Of a stretch of 64,000 nt of DNA, positions 23,198-34,640 are shown one piece after another; within the stretch, counting starts at the first letter, position 1; each line of letters begins with the position of its first letter. The stretch spans positions 26,257,718 to 26,321,717 of the forward strand of contig NW_026622974.1 of the NCBI RefSeq assembly GCF_023065955.2, given 5' to 3'. A program made the position numbers and the translations under genes. Origin of the DNA: Ursus arctos. Taxonomy: Eukaryota; Chordata; Mammalia; Carnivora; Ursidae. The notes below the pieces were generated by a model that was not told the DNA's origin, made no database searches, and saw only the letters and a program-made list of their open reading frames with translations.

Positions 23198-24624
23198 ATG
23201 ACCCAACAAATCCAGTGGTACATGTAATGTAAATTTTCAACCCAAATAGTTAAATGAATAAACTCTTGGTGCTTACGTAAGTAAATTTTGCTTAATGAAA
23301 ATTTTATGAAAACTAACTCATTCCACTGGTGTTTTTATACAAATGTGGCATTATTGTTCTGAGACTAAAGAGTGATGCTGAATAAAATATCCTTCAAGTC
23401 ACCTATTTTCTCCAGTCACTTTTTAGATCTATAGCCTAAATAGCCAGCTCCAAGTGAACCTATTCTCACAATGAAATTAACTGCAGTTTGTATTTGTATT
23501 TTGCTTTTTTTCATAAAAAATAATTCATATTTTTGCTTTTTCTTACTAATTATTTAAGACTAGAAAAAGACAGGTGCCCATTGTTTACAAACAAAGTGTT
23601 CTAACGACAACAAAAGTACTCACTTGCTCTTGCTGGGACATATTTCAGCTTAGTGGGTGACGATTTGCATGTATAATTCACATTAACCAAAAGCAAAGCC
23701 ATCCTCCTGGAAGTCCTGGATAAAAGGACATCTGTACAGTCAGGCAGGAATAAGGAATAAGGAATAAGTCTGCTCTTATTGAAGCCAGTGAGGTTATTAA
23801 AAAAAATTCTGGTCTTGAATACATTCCATTCTTCAGCCAGTTTCTTGTCAAAGGTAGTTAAAATTTCAAACTCCCAAGTTTCCACTATGGTATATTAAAT
23901 TGCCCAGATAATTTCAACCACCTTTATGCTCCTCTCTGTGGTATGACTTGTGCTTAGCATAGTGATTTACAAATATGGACTCTACTATTCTGGGCTCCTG
24001 TAGAATCACATTCATTTACTTACATTGTAGCCATATAAGAAGTTTGCCTACTGTGTTAGCAAGCTTGGGAGCCAAAATTGCCTATGAAAAAGAGATGGCA
24101 AATTATTGAAGGCTTTTTCTTATACAGGCATTGAATTATGCAAAGTCTTAAATTTGCTTTCATATTATACTTTCTCTAGTGGGAACCACAAATATAAAAA
24201 ATAGTCATCTTATACATGTAGGAACAAAAAAGGAACCGGTATGGTCTTTATTATACAAATGCGCTTGAAGAAACTTTCCACCACGTTCTGCGGTATTTCC
24301 TTTATGAGAATCCCTGGTGATACTCTTCTTTAGTTTCTCTTCCAGTACTTACCACAGTTGTTTTGTTTGTTATTTAATGAATATTGCAATTTTTGTTTTG
24401 GCTACTAAGAAAATCAGAACAAAGCTTGCATCTTGCCTTTAGCCACCATGTTGAACTTAACAGAATACATTATGTGTACTTACCTCATTTCAGCCTATTT
24501 TCCTGTCCATCCTTATTGTCACTTAGTTCCAATTCTCTTTCTCCCCCACCCCATCACACACACACACAAACCCACATACATGCATATTTATGCATTTCAG
24601 TCCTTTTTTCCAATTCTTTTTTTA
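23198..24624. other. No gene seen; minor simple repeats
   Basis: Contains three tandem GGAATAA units at 23747-23767 and a short CA run near 24555. The 94-codon minus-strand ORF (23601-23885) and the plus-strand ORFs at 24384-24647 show no recognisable domain. Confidence 0.45.
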
Positions 24625-24990
24625 TGGTGGTAAAGTTATATACATAACTTGATATTTATCATTTTAACTCTTTGTAAGTAATGGCATTACATACATTAAT
24701 AGCAATGGTGTGTGATTTTCACCACTGCCCACATCCAAATCTTTTTATTCATCCCTAACAAAAACTTTGTAACCATTAAATAATAATTCCCTCTTCTCCC
24801 CTCCTCTCATTCCCTGGTAACTTCTATGCTATTTTTTGTGTCTATGAATTTAGCTATTTAGCTGTCTATTCATATAGGTAGAATCATACATTATTTGGAC
24901 TTTTGTGTTTGGCTTATTTCACTAACAGTGTTTTCAAGGTTCATCCATGTTGTAGTGTATATCAAAATTCCATTAAAAAAAAAACCAGCT
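24625..24990 (-). mobile_element. Old L1M 3' region, minus strand
   Basis: Reversed L1 3' UTR: 'ggtaaagttatatacataac', 'atttatcattttaactc', 'tgtgtctatgaatttagc', 'aggttcatccatgttgtag'. Its end is followed by an A-rich stretch. Confidence 0.75.
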
Positions 24991-25867
24991 GATTAATATT
25001 CCCTCAAATCCTTTTTGAAAAAAAGCGAAGTTTAAAGAAGAAGAAGGAGGAGGAAGATGTAGAATTAAATGCCATAAAATATGGGAATATGCCCCCAATA
25101 TAGTAAGTGCTCCACAAAAATAAAAGCATGAAAAAATATTGATGTTACTTTGTTAGCAACTAAGAGCTACTCCTGGGAAAAATTGTGAGATAAATGAAAT
25201 TAATTAATATTTAAGACTTTTCTCCCTCACTCTCCTCAGCAGCCTTTACGTTACTCTTTGAGATCTCAAGGTGCTCTACTCTACTTGTATTGTCCCACAC
25301 TGTCTCCACAGCCAGGGCCCTATATGTAAGTCTGTTTCTGAACTGTCCACCACTTCTTTAGGATTCAACTTCTGGTTATCCTTAACAGGCTACCATGTGA
25401 TAAATTTATGCAATGGCATTACTGCTAATAATAATAAATCTAAAACTAAGAAAACATTTAATGTAATACTCTTATTTTTGTTTAATTCAAGAGAATTAGG
25501 ATTCTAATGTTGGAATTTCATATTTCACAGCTGTCCAATGTGGTAATGGATTTTCCTCAGGGTACATGGTGATAAAATAGGGGCTTAGTCTTTCTCAATC
25601 TCCTCAGGCCACATTACTACCCTGTGGTAAAGACAGCCCTGTCTGTAATGGTCTCAGGGCACATGTCTAGGATAGGACATTAAGGACACGCTGCTGCATG
25701 CTATACCTCTTTCTGTAACTGCTTAAAACGGGGTTTGGGAAATCACACTACCTAGAAATGTTATGTGTTCTACATAGAAAAGGAGGACTGATTCTACTCT
25801 TCTCTTCAGCTTTGGTATTTACTCAGCTAATCATCTGTATATATTCTTCCTAAACTGCCTTTCCTTG
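24991..25867. other. No gene seen
   Basis: AT-rich with a short GAA/GGA run at about 25037-25058. A 78-codon plus-strand ORF at 25271-25507 has no recognisable domain. Confidence 0.45.
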
Positions 25868-26432
25868 CCACTGTATTCTTTGTTTTTTAATCAATATTTA
25901 CATTTCCCCCCCAAGTTTTTATTTAAATCCCAGCTAGTTAACGTGTAGTGCAATATTAGTTTTAGGTGTAGAATTTAGAGATTTATCACTTATGTACATC
26001 ATCTGGTGCTCATCACAACAAGTGATGTACCCTCCTTAATCCCCATCACCCATTTAACCCATCCCCCGCCAACCTCCCCTCTAGTAGCCCTAGTTTGTTC
26101 TCTGTATGTAGTTAAGAGTCTATTTCCTGGTTTGCCTCTATTTTTTCCCCTTCGCTCATTTGTTTTGTTTCTTAAATTCCACATGAGTGAAATCATATGG
26201 TATTTGTCTTTCTTTGACTGACATTTCATTCAGCATGACACACTGTAGCTCTATCCATGTCATGGCAAATAGCAAGATTTCAATCTTTTTGATGGCTAAT
26301 ATTCCATTTTATATATATATATATAATATATCACATCTTCTTTATTCATACCTCGGTCAATGGATGACATTTGGGCCCGTTCCATAATTTGGCTATTGTT
26401 GATAATGCTGCTATCAGAGTGTATTTATCCTT

Positions 26433-26786
26433 TCAAATTGGTATTAATGTATCCTTTGGGTAAATACCTACTTGTTCAATTGGTGGATCATAGCATAGTT
26501 CTATTTTTAACTTTTTGAGGAACATCCATATTGTTTTCCAGAGTGGCTGCACCAGTTTGCATTCCCACCAACAGTGTAAGAGGGTTCCCCTTTCTCTGCG
26601 TCCTTGCCAATACTTGTTGTTTCCTGTGTTGTTAATTTTAGCCATTCTGACAGCTGTGGGGTGATATCTCATTGTAGTTTTGATTTGTATTTCGTGGATG
26701 ATGAGTGATGTTGAGCATCTTTTCATGTGTCTATTAGCCATCTGCATGTCTTCTTTGGAAAAACATCTATTCATGTCTTCTGCCAT
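26433..26786 (-). pseudogene. L1 ORF2 C-terminal remnant
   Basis: A 117-codon open stretch clearly homologous to the C-terminal part of L1 ORF2p. Seen: the [20 protein letters not shown] block, then TTMRYH, an [15 protein letters not shown] motif in the cysteine-rich region, and a final IYPKDT. The native frame ends before a natural ORF2 stop, and the upstream reading is cut by the nested SINE. It is a fragment of the L1 at 25882-27073 with no independent function. Confidence 0.9.
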
Positions 26787-26793
26787 TTTTTAA

Positions 26794-26965
26794 AAAGATT
26801 TTATTTATTTGAGAGAGAGAGTGAGAGAGCACAGAGGGAGAGTGAGAGGGAGAAGCAGACTCCCCACGGAGCAGGAAGCCAGGTGCGGGACTCAATCCCA
26901 GGACCGTAGGATCATGACCTATGCCGAAGGCAGATGCTTAACCAACTGAGCCACCCAGGCGCCCC
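26794..26965 (-). mobile_element. CAN-SINE (SINEC), minus strand, nested in L1
   Basis: Reversed SINE: 'aaagattttatttatttgag' tail side at the left and 'gccacccaggcgcccc' head at the right. A 16-base duplication, tcttctgccatttttt, at 26776-26791 and 26966-26981 (TTAA context) marks insertion into the L1, whose reading continues beyond it with 'aactggattacttgtttttt'. The body is about 40 bases shorter than the copies at 13.7 and 52.9 kb. The small ORF at 26727-26909 is an artefact. Confidence 0.96.
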
Positions 26966-27073
26966 TCTTCTGCCATTTTTTAACTGGATTACTTGTTTTT
27001 TGGGGTGTCGAGTTTTATAAGTTCTTTATATGTTTTGGATACTATCCCTTTATCAGATATGTCATTTGCATTA

Positions 27074-28080
27074 TCAAGTAGGATTTATTCCTGTGCTGCA
27101 AGGGTGGTTCAGTATCCACAAATCAATCAACATGATACACCACATTAATAAAAGAAAGGATAAGAACCATATGATTCTTTCAATAGGTGCAGAAAAAAAA
27201 ATTTGATAAAGTACAACATCCATTCATGATAAAAAAGGCCATAAAGGCCATCATAAAGGTCATATATGAAAAACCCACAGCTAATATCCTACTCAATAGG
27301 GAAAAACTGAGAGCTTTTCCTCTATGATCAGGAACAAGACAGGGATGTCCACTCTCATCACTGTTATTTAACATAGTACTGGAAATCCTAACCTCAGCAA
27401 TCACACAACACAAAGAAATAAAAGGCATCCAAATCAGCAAGGAAGAAGTCAAACTTTCACTGTTTGCAAATGACACGATACTCTATATAGAAAACCCAAA
27501 AAAGACTCCACCAAAAAAGTTGCTAGAACTGTTAACACGAATTCAGTGAAGTTTCAGGATACAAAATCAACATACAGAAATATGTTGCATTTCTGTACAC
27601 CAACAATGAAGTAGCAGAAAAATATATCAAGGAATCAATCCCATTTATAATTGCACCAAACCCCATAAGATACCTAGGAATAAACTTAACCGAAGAGGTA
27701 AGAGATCTGTACTCTGAAAACTCTAAAATGCTGATGAAAGAAATTGAAGATGACAAAAAGAAATGGGAAAATGTTCCATGCTCATGGGTTGGAAGAATAA
27801 GTATTGTTTAAATAGTCTATACTACCCAAAGCAATCTATACATTTAATGCAATCCCTATCAAAATACCACCAGCATTTTTCACATAGCTGAACAAACAAT
27901 CCTACATTTGTATGGTACCACAAAAGACCGCGAATAGCCATAGCAATCTTGAAAAAGAAAAGCAAAGCTGGAGGTATCATAATTCTACATTACAAGTTAT
28001 ATCACAAAGCCGTAATGATCAAGGCAGTATGGTAACTGGCACAAAATCAGACAAATAGATTAATGGAACGGAAAAGAAAA
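27074..28080 (+). mobile_element. Carnivore L1, inverted 5' part of the same insertion
   Basis: Sense-orientation internal L1 ORF2 DNA: 'ggatttattcctgtgctgca', 'acattaataaaagaaaggat', 'acaagacagggatgtccact', 'tttgcaaatgacacgatact', 'taccaccagcatttttcaca'. It abuts 25882-27073, which is L1 in the opposite orientation, and ends at the right copy of the target-site duplication. This is the hallmark of twin-primed L1 reverse transcription. The ORF2 part that should lie between the two segments is absent. Confidence 0.88.
27090..28070 (+). pseudogene. L1 ORF2 reverse transcriptase domain remnant
   Basis: Translates with interruptions as the L1 reverse transcriptase palm and beyond: a [18 protein letters not shown] motif, then the catalytic box, here FANDT instead of the family F-A-D-D, then YLGINLT, DLYSEN and [17 protein letters not shown]. 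In-frame stops occur (for example after the residues preceding GTRQGCP and near 27548), so it is dead. The loss of one catalytic aspartate is visible directly in the codon aat at the active-site position. Confidence 0.85.
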
Positions 28081-28097
28081 CCACTGCATTCTTTTTT

Positions 28098-31000
28098 CCC
28101 TCGCTTTCTGAAACATTGTTTGTTGGGTTTAGGTTTGTCCTATTAAACACTTGCACATTTCAAACTGGAAGTAGTTTTATTTTACTGTTGGGTAAATTAT
28201 ACCATCTAAGTAGTTGGTAGTTGGGAACTAGATTAAGGCTTGTAATATGATGAGGAATACAGAACACTTCTAATGTCCTCAACTCTCTAAAAAACATTTG
28301 GTAGATGGGCTCAAAGAGCGTTCATCATAAAGAAAGCTAAGTTTCTATCTTTGCCTTGAGGGAAACAGGCCTTGCTGACCCACTAACCAGTTTGGTAATG
28401 TCGTCTTCTGGAATTTATTCTTAGGTTAGTTCCCATGAAGAGGTTTAGGAACCTAAAGTTTATGAGGTTATCATTTATTATTTATTTACTTGAGCTTTGT
28501 AAAATAGAAAGGCTTGTTCCTGTCTCTGAATTTCTGTCTTTTTTTGTTATATACACAAGAAAATATTGCTAGAAATCTCTTTGAAGGCGTTGCCTTCATC
28601 AGAGGCACACTACTTCTTATTCTTAGATGTTAAATGTCCTCCCTTTGAAGAATGTTCTGTAAGAGGGTCCAAACTCCTCAATGAAAGGAATATGCAGTCT
28701 TGGTGTGTGGAATGCTAGGACCTAGTAGGTGCTTAATGAGCATTCTTGAGTGCATGCATCAGTGCTTAAACTGTAATATGCAATATGTTTTCTACAATGC
28801 TAATGGGTTAATTGGGAATAATTTGGAAAGGTTACTAATTCTACTTTTGAGATTTCTCTGTTATCTTTCTTTTTGGGATTATGACACCTTTAAACAACTG
28901 GATTTGTCAGTTTGGACAACTAATTATCCCTCTGTTTGACCTTATCCATCCTTTGCCTTGTCTGTCTAGCTCTAATGTGGTGAAATCAATGTGATAATGT
29001 CCAAGTTAGAACCCCAACTATTATTTGTAAGATGGCGATAATAAGACATCAGAGAGTTTTTATGAGAAATCGGAAAAGGGTCAGGCATCTGATAAATGTT
29101 ATTTTCCTATTATTTTGTTTGAATTGGGAATTGTCAAAAGGCTGTGAAGCAGGAAGTTAAGTATAAATACAATTGATAAAAATGATTTAATAGACAATTG
29201 GTATTCTATTAAGTGGGAATATTTATCTGACGTGGTGTGTGAAAAATGACTATTTGGTGTGTGAAAAATGAAATATTTAATGACAATGTTGGCTGGTATT
29301 ATAGATCACGACATTCCACAACAGAATTTGTGAGTAGTGCAAAGGCACAAAGTAGTCCAGCTTTTTAAGATAATAACTGCATTTCTCTCTATAGTCTGAT
29401 TTGAAGGAATGGAGAAAAATTTAGACACCAAAATAAAGTTAGAACTTTGCAAAGGCACTCAAAACTAGAAATTAGCATTAGTCTGAGCAGTTGATTTTGG
29501 TCAACCATGTCGTCTTACCTACTATCTTATTTTACAGATTTCATCTCTGTGGTTTTAAAGCTGGTATTTCTGATGTTTCTTTATAGCAAACATAGATTTC
29601 ATTTTATGTTTAATCAGTTTAGTGGAGAATTGGTAAAGTGTTCAATTAATTCAGCCAGTTTTAGACATCAGCTTGGGATTGTTCAAATCAAAATAGATTT
29701 CTTCTCTAAGGAACTTTTCCATATATATTGATACAAATGTCTTCTATTTCTGTTTCACATCAATAATGTAGACATAAATTTTAAGAGCCAATATTATCAA
29801 GTATGAAAGGATATAACACCCATTAAAAACACAACTGTGGAATCACATACATAGAGCTAATGCAGTCTTTCGATGCCCACATTAGTCTCTACTCAGTATT
29901 GAACAAAGAAACCTGAAACATTTTCTCATGTCATCAGCAGAATCAAAGACCAAATGTTGCTTTCATGTTGAGGGGATAGTTGATATCTCTTCACTAAGTT
30001 GAGTAAACTTTTATAGAGTTCAAATTATAATAGTAGCCAGCCACTTCTGCTTGTTAATATCAGCCTAGTAACTTTTACATTAGCCATGACATGAACGTAA
30101 ACTACATAGATACCATTTCATGGCATCACTTTATAAAAGCAGTATATAAATGTTCATTAATGGCCACATAGACTACCACAGATAATAAGCATTGTCCTGG
30201 GTGTATGATACAATGCTATGATGAGTGAGGTATTAAATGCATGTCACATATTAGGGAACTGTGTGGAGCTCATACACCTGATAAGAGGCAAACCAAGATA
30301 TATCCTAAATCTGATTAAATTCAAAGTCAGTGTTCTGTTTATTTTGCCATATTGCCACTCCAAGATGGCTCCCATTCCAAGATGAACTTTATCTGAACTG
30401 ATTAGCGGTGAAGAAAAAAGGCAGAAGAAATTAAAAAATGAATGAGTGACAATTAGTAATTTCTTTTCCTCACATATTTTACTCTAAGATGGAGAAATGG
30501 GGAGAAGACAAGAATATCCCTCAGTCACCTGTGTACTGTTCTCCCCTTACCTTCAAGCAACCATGTCTTTTAAACTGACAGAGCACGGCTACTTATATGT
30601 AAATCTAGCAGAGTTGCTCTATTGGATAAAGACATTTGGAGTATTTAGACCTGACTGACTCACAATTTTCTTATTTGTTATTGTGCAGTTCTGTGCAATG
30701 GTTTGTAAAATTATTACAGCTAACTGCATAATATAATAAACTCAAACAATGTTGAATATGTATTAGTGTATCCTATGAGGAATAAGGAGTCACAGTAAAT
30801 TAGAATTCAAAGGCTAGTTTTGACTGAATAAAGGCAGATGTTATTAATTGACTGGTTAGGCAAAACTCAGTGAAATTTTTAAGGGCATGCAGTATGGAGT
30901 GTATGACTGTGAACTTTGTGTATGTGAATGGCTAGTCAGTTCTTTCTTTGATTACATATTAGTGAAATATATTATTGAAGGATAATTGAGGTATTGAAGG

Positions 31001-31369
31001 ATATGATTTAATTACTAGAGAAATCTACTCTCTAATATTCTGGCCATATACCAAGTGATGGTTAGTTCTTATTTTGGGGCCAATGGTGAAATGTCTTGAC
31101 ATCATTATCACAAAACTTTGTGTACTAAAATAAAAATTAGAGACCAACTTATAGCATTTGAAAATTAACAGATTTAAATTGTCAGGTAAGTAGAATGCAT
31201 TTATAAATTGCCTTGTGGCCAGTTTTCTTTCCAAAATGATGTAGCCCTATATAAAATCTTACAGTTGTTTTATGATTGAAGTCATGGAAGATTCTTCATA
31301 TGCTTCGTAAGCTAGCAAGTTAGCATGTTCTGTAGAAATTATGGAAATCAGAATCCTAAATTTTCAAGT
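28098..31369. other. Repeat-poor AT-rich stretch, no gene seen
   Basis: About 3.3 kb without a clear element. A weak L2 3'-end-like block lies at about 28640-28755 ('ggacctagtaggtgcttaat'). A 22-base tandem duplication (ggtgtgtgaaaaatga repeated at 29234 and 29256) is present. ORFs at 28700-28939, 29507-29731 and 31025-31234 have no domain signature. Confidence 0.45.
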
Positions 31370-31800
31370 AAAAGAATGCATGCTCGTTGTTTTAAAAAGC
31401 TAGCAGTGTGTGAGTGTACAATGAAAAGGGAAACTCTTTCTTCAACGCCAACCACAGTCTGCAGTGTGTAATGATTTTCAGATATCATTCTTGGTATATA
31501 TAAACAAATTTAGAGATATTTATATATGCATTCTTATATACACATACAATTATAATGGAGGACTCATTTCATTCAAACTGTTCTGATATCTGATTTCTTT
31601 TTCCCCCACTTAACAGTGTATCTTGGGCATCTTTTCATTCAGAATGTATAGAGTAGCCTTATTATTTTTAATGTTATCCCACTTTATGCATGTAAAACTG
31701 TTTATTTGACCAGTTCTTTATTGATAGTTTCTCTTCTGCATTATTTTTAATAATGCTCAAAGAACATCTTTTCAACGTATACCCCCTAAAGTGATTTAAT
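31370..31800 (-). mobile_element. Old L1M fragment, minus strand (tentative)
   Basis: Reversed L1 3' UTR style: 'gcatgctcgttgttttaaaa', 'cttaacagtgtatcttgggc', 'atcttttcattcag', 'gttatcccactttatgcatg', 'gaccagttctttattgatag', 'ttttaataatgctcaaagaa'. The order agrees with old L1M elements but divergence is high. Confidence 0.55.
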
Positions 31801-32054
31801 TTGAGTTAATTTTCTCCAACTGTTATCTGATTTTCCTGTAGAGGGTATGTTAAAATCATTATGGATTGCTGAATTATAGAAAATTAGGAGAAAGAACATG
31901 TACAAACTAAAACTACACCCATGAATAACGTTTATATGTATATATTCTTTATTAACCAATCATATATACAATAAACCAGCCAATGTACTTCTTTCCTTTA
32001 TTAAGGCCTTGAACTTCTAGAAAGCACTGCTTAGTGCTTCCCTATCTCTATTAG

Positions 32055-32175
32055 ATTTTTTAAATCTTGATACCCAGGATGCACCAATTAAATTGGAATC
32101 TCTAGGGATAGGACCCAGGCTTTGTAAAGCCCTCCAATTGATCCCAGTGTACAACCAATGTTGAAAATCACTGAC
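32055..32175 (+). mobile_element. hAT-Charlie MER5A-like fragment
   Basis: Contains 'ggaatctctagggataggac', 'ccaggctttgtaaagc', 'tgatcccagtgtacaacca' and 'ttgaaaatcactgactc', an arrangement like the MER5A family's '..gaatctctgggg..ggtgattctgat..tttgagaaccactg'. Nonautonomous and without coding. Confidence 0.6.
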
Positions 32176-32484
32176 TCAAAAGAGTAGCTTGTTTTGAATG
32201 TTTCCTGGAGAGAAATAGAGAGGAAGCAAGAAAAAATTCCAATAAATCAATTTGTCATCAAGAATTTAATGTATGTGAAGAACATGTCCATATCATGCTA
32301 ATTTTTTGCAAGAGACTGAAAGTCTCCACTTCTGGCTTAATTTGGTTAGTGCAAGTAAAGAGAGAAATTTCAGCATCTTGCTGAGCACAGGACTGGTCCT
32401 ATTACCAGCTATAATTGCTCATAGTACCTCTTTTTTATAGCAGTTGTGTGGTTTACATTTTATATTTTCTATTTATTGTCATCA

Positions 32485-32640
32485 GTCTTCAATTTATACT
32501 TCTCTACCCTGGTAGACAGTACTCTCCTTGAGAGCAGGGCTTCAAGCTGTTTCATTTTAGGGCTATGTTCCTAGATTCAGGCATAGTGCTGACACAGTTA
32601 GCACTTGATCAGTATTGGCTCCATGAATTGATGGCTAGCA
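32485..32640 (+). mobile_element. L2 3' end
   Basis: 'gtagacagtactctccttga', 'gagcagggcttc', 'gcatagtgctgacacagtta', 'gcacttgatcagtattggct', then 'gaattgatgg': the L2 3' UTR landmarks in order. Confidence 0.75.
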
Positions 32641-33895
32641 CTCTGGTACTTTAAAGGAGAATAAAAGGTAGTCAGAGAATAGAGGTGACTGCCAGGGAAG
32701 CAGATTGCTTTTGTTTTCACTCTTCTAAAATTCTTATATACCAGACTGAGAACAGAGTACATTTTACTTGAAGATATATCAGATTGTATTTCACTTTAAA
32801 GTGGATTTTCAGTAAGAAAAATGTTTTTGGATAAGGTGATTTTACAGCATACACAAATGAGGGAAAGCGAGAAAATGACAATAATAAAGAATTATTGGGA
32901 AGAAAAAAGACATGTTATTTAACGTGGTAGTGAATACATTCTTCAGGAAAGTAGAAAACTATTATATAGCTTTTCTTAAAAACTTGTCTTGTGTTTAAAC
33001 AATAAATAATTTGGCAGAAACTTTGTCCCATTAGAAGGGCAAAGATTTGGCATGGAACAGAGATGGTATCTAAAGAAGTCTAGAAGGGTTAGTACAGCAC
33101 TGGAGGAAAACATTGAAACGAAGTTATAAGAAAAATATTATAAAAGTTCAGTTGAGACAGCTAAGGATGTGAAAGTTATGTTTAATATCTAATATTAAAA
33201 TTAACAGGACAGGCATGCCATAGACAGGAATAAGAATGATTTTAATATGCTCCAGGACTCTATAAAACCTTGGTATGAAATATCTAATTCAGTTGTTGGA
33301 GAAGTAGCCGAGTATTTCAGCCTACCTTTGCAAATTTTTATTTGATATTTGAGGAAATTATGAATAATATTTTAATGGTCAAAGGCATTATGTGGATGAT
33401 GACCACTATTGTTCAATTAAGATGGACTTGATTTTACTACTGTGTAAATTCTGAAATAGGCAAGTCCCAAGTATATGGGAATAAAGGTGTGAGTACATGA
33501 AGATATGGGTATAGAAAGGAAAGTGTATTTTTGTCATGCTTACAGTCATGATTATCTTCAATAAGTCATTTATTCCCTGTATTTATTTCTTATACTTTTA
33601 TGTCCATACTTCCAAAACAGTTTCGAATTTGTCATTGGAAGAAATGTACTGGTGAAATGAGCCTATTTTTATAATTTTACTGTGACCTTTTCCCCTCACA
33701 AAAACTAGGTCACTTTTATGCAGCTAAGTTTTATTCTTCAGTTTATTATTTTTTATTATAAAGATCTTCAGTTGTCCTTGTGTTATCATTTTTTTTTCAG
33801 TCATGACCAATGTTATATATAGGCCTCACTAAGAATGTCTTTCTCACAGGTAAAGGTATCAGCATTTGTGGTTTCCAGCGGGCACTTTTAAAAAT
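32641..33895. other. No gene seen
   Basis: AT-rich DNA. The minus-strand ORF at 33797-33991 runs into the L1 tail and is not a gene. Confidence 0.45.
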
Positions 33896-34640
33896 AATTT
33901 TTTCTTTTTTTTCTTTCAAGTTTTTATTTAAATTCCAGCTAGTTAACATACAGTGCAATATTAGTTTCAGGTGTACAATATAGTGATTCAATACTTACAT
34001 ACAACACCCAGTGCTCCTCACAAATGCCCTCCTTAATCCCCGTCTCCTACTTAACCCATCCTCCACCCACCTCCCCCTGGTAACCATCAGTTTCTATAGT
34101 TAAGAGTTTGTTTCTTGGTTTGCCTCTCTCTCTCTTTTTTTATTTTTCCTTTGCTCATTTGTTTTATTTCTTAAATTCCAGATATGAGTGAAATCATACA
34201 TATTTGTCTTTCTCTGACTGACTTACTTCACTTAGCATAATATATTCTAGTTCCATCCACATCATTGCAAATGGCAAGATTTCATTTTTTTTTTGATGGC
34301 TAAGCAATATTCCATTTCACATATATATGAAGCCACATCTTCTTTATCCATTCATTCATCAGTCAATGAACATTTGGGCTCTTTCCAAAAAGAAAGAGCT
34401 ATTGGGCTATTGTAGATAGTGTTGCTGTAAACATTGGGGTGTATGTATCCCTTCAAATTAGTATTTTTGTATTATTTGGGTAAATACCTAATAGTGCAAT
34501 TGCTGGATCAGAGGGTAGTTCTATTTTCAACTTTTTGAGGAACCTCCATACTGTTTTCCAGTATGCATTCCCACTACACCAGTTTGCATTCCCACTGACA
34601 GTGCAGGAGCATTCCCCTTTCTCCACATCCTTGCCAACAC
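33896..34640 (-). mobile_element. Carnivore L1 3' end, minus strand, 5'-truncated
   Basis: Reversed tail and 3' UTR ('tttttatttaaattccagct', 'agttaacatacagtgcaata', 'ttagtttcaggtgtacaata'), then the reversed ORF2 end up to 'ccttgccaacac', where homology stops. Two local rearrangements relative to the family sequence, at 34378-34399 and 34564-34596, look like replication template switches (see findings). No clear target-site duplication was found. Same family group as the L1s at 25.9, 38.9 and 51.5 kb. Confidence 0.88.

Larger units (their letters stand above)
25882..27073 (-). mobile_element. Carnivore L1, 3' part of a twin-primed insertion (minus strand)
   Basis: Reversed 3' UTR ('tttttatttaaatcccagct', 'tagttaacgtgtagtgcaat', 'ttaggtgtag') followed by the reversed end of ORF2. 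A CAN-SINE (26794-26965) is nested in it. The neighbouring 27074-28080 is L1 ORF2 in the opposite orientation, and the pair together is flanked by ccactgtattcttt (25868-25881) and ccactgcattcttt (28081-28094), a 13-of-14 target-site duplication. One insertion with an internal inversion explains the arrangement. It is inactive, with indels and stops. Confidence 0.9.
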
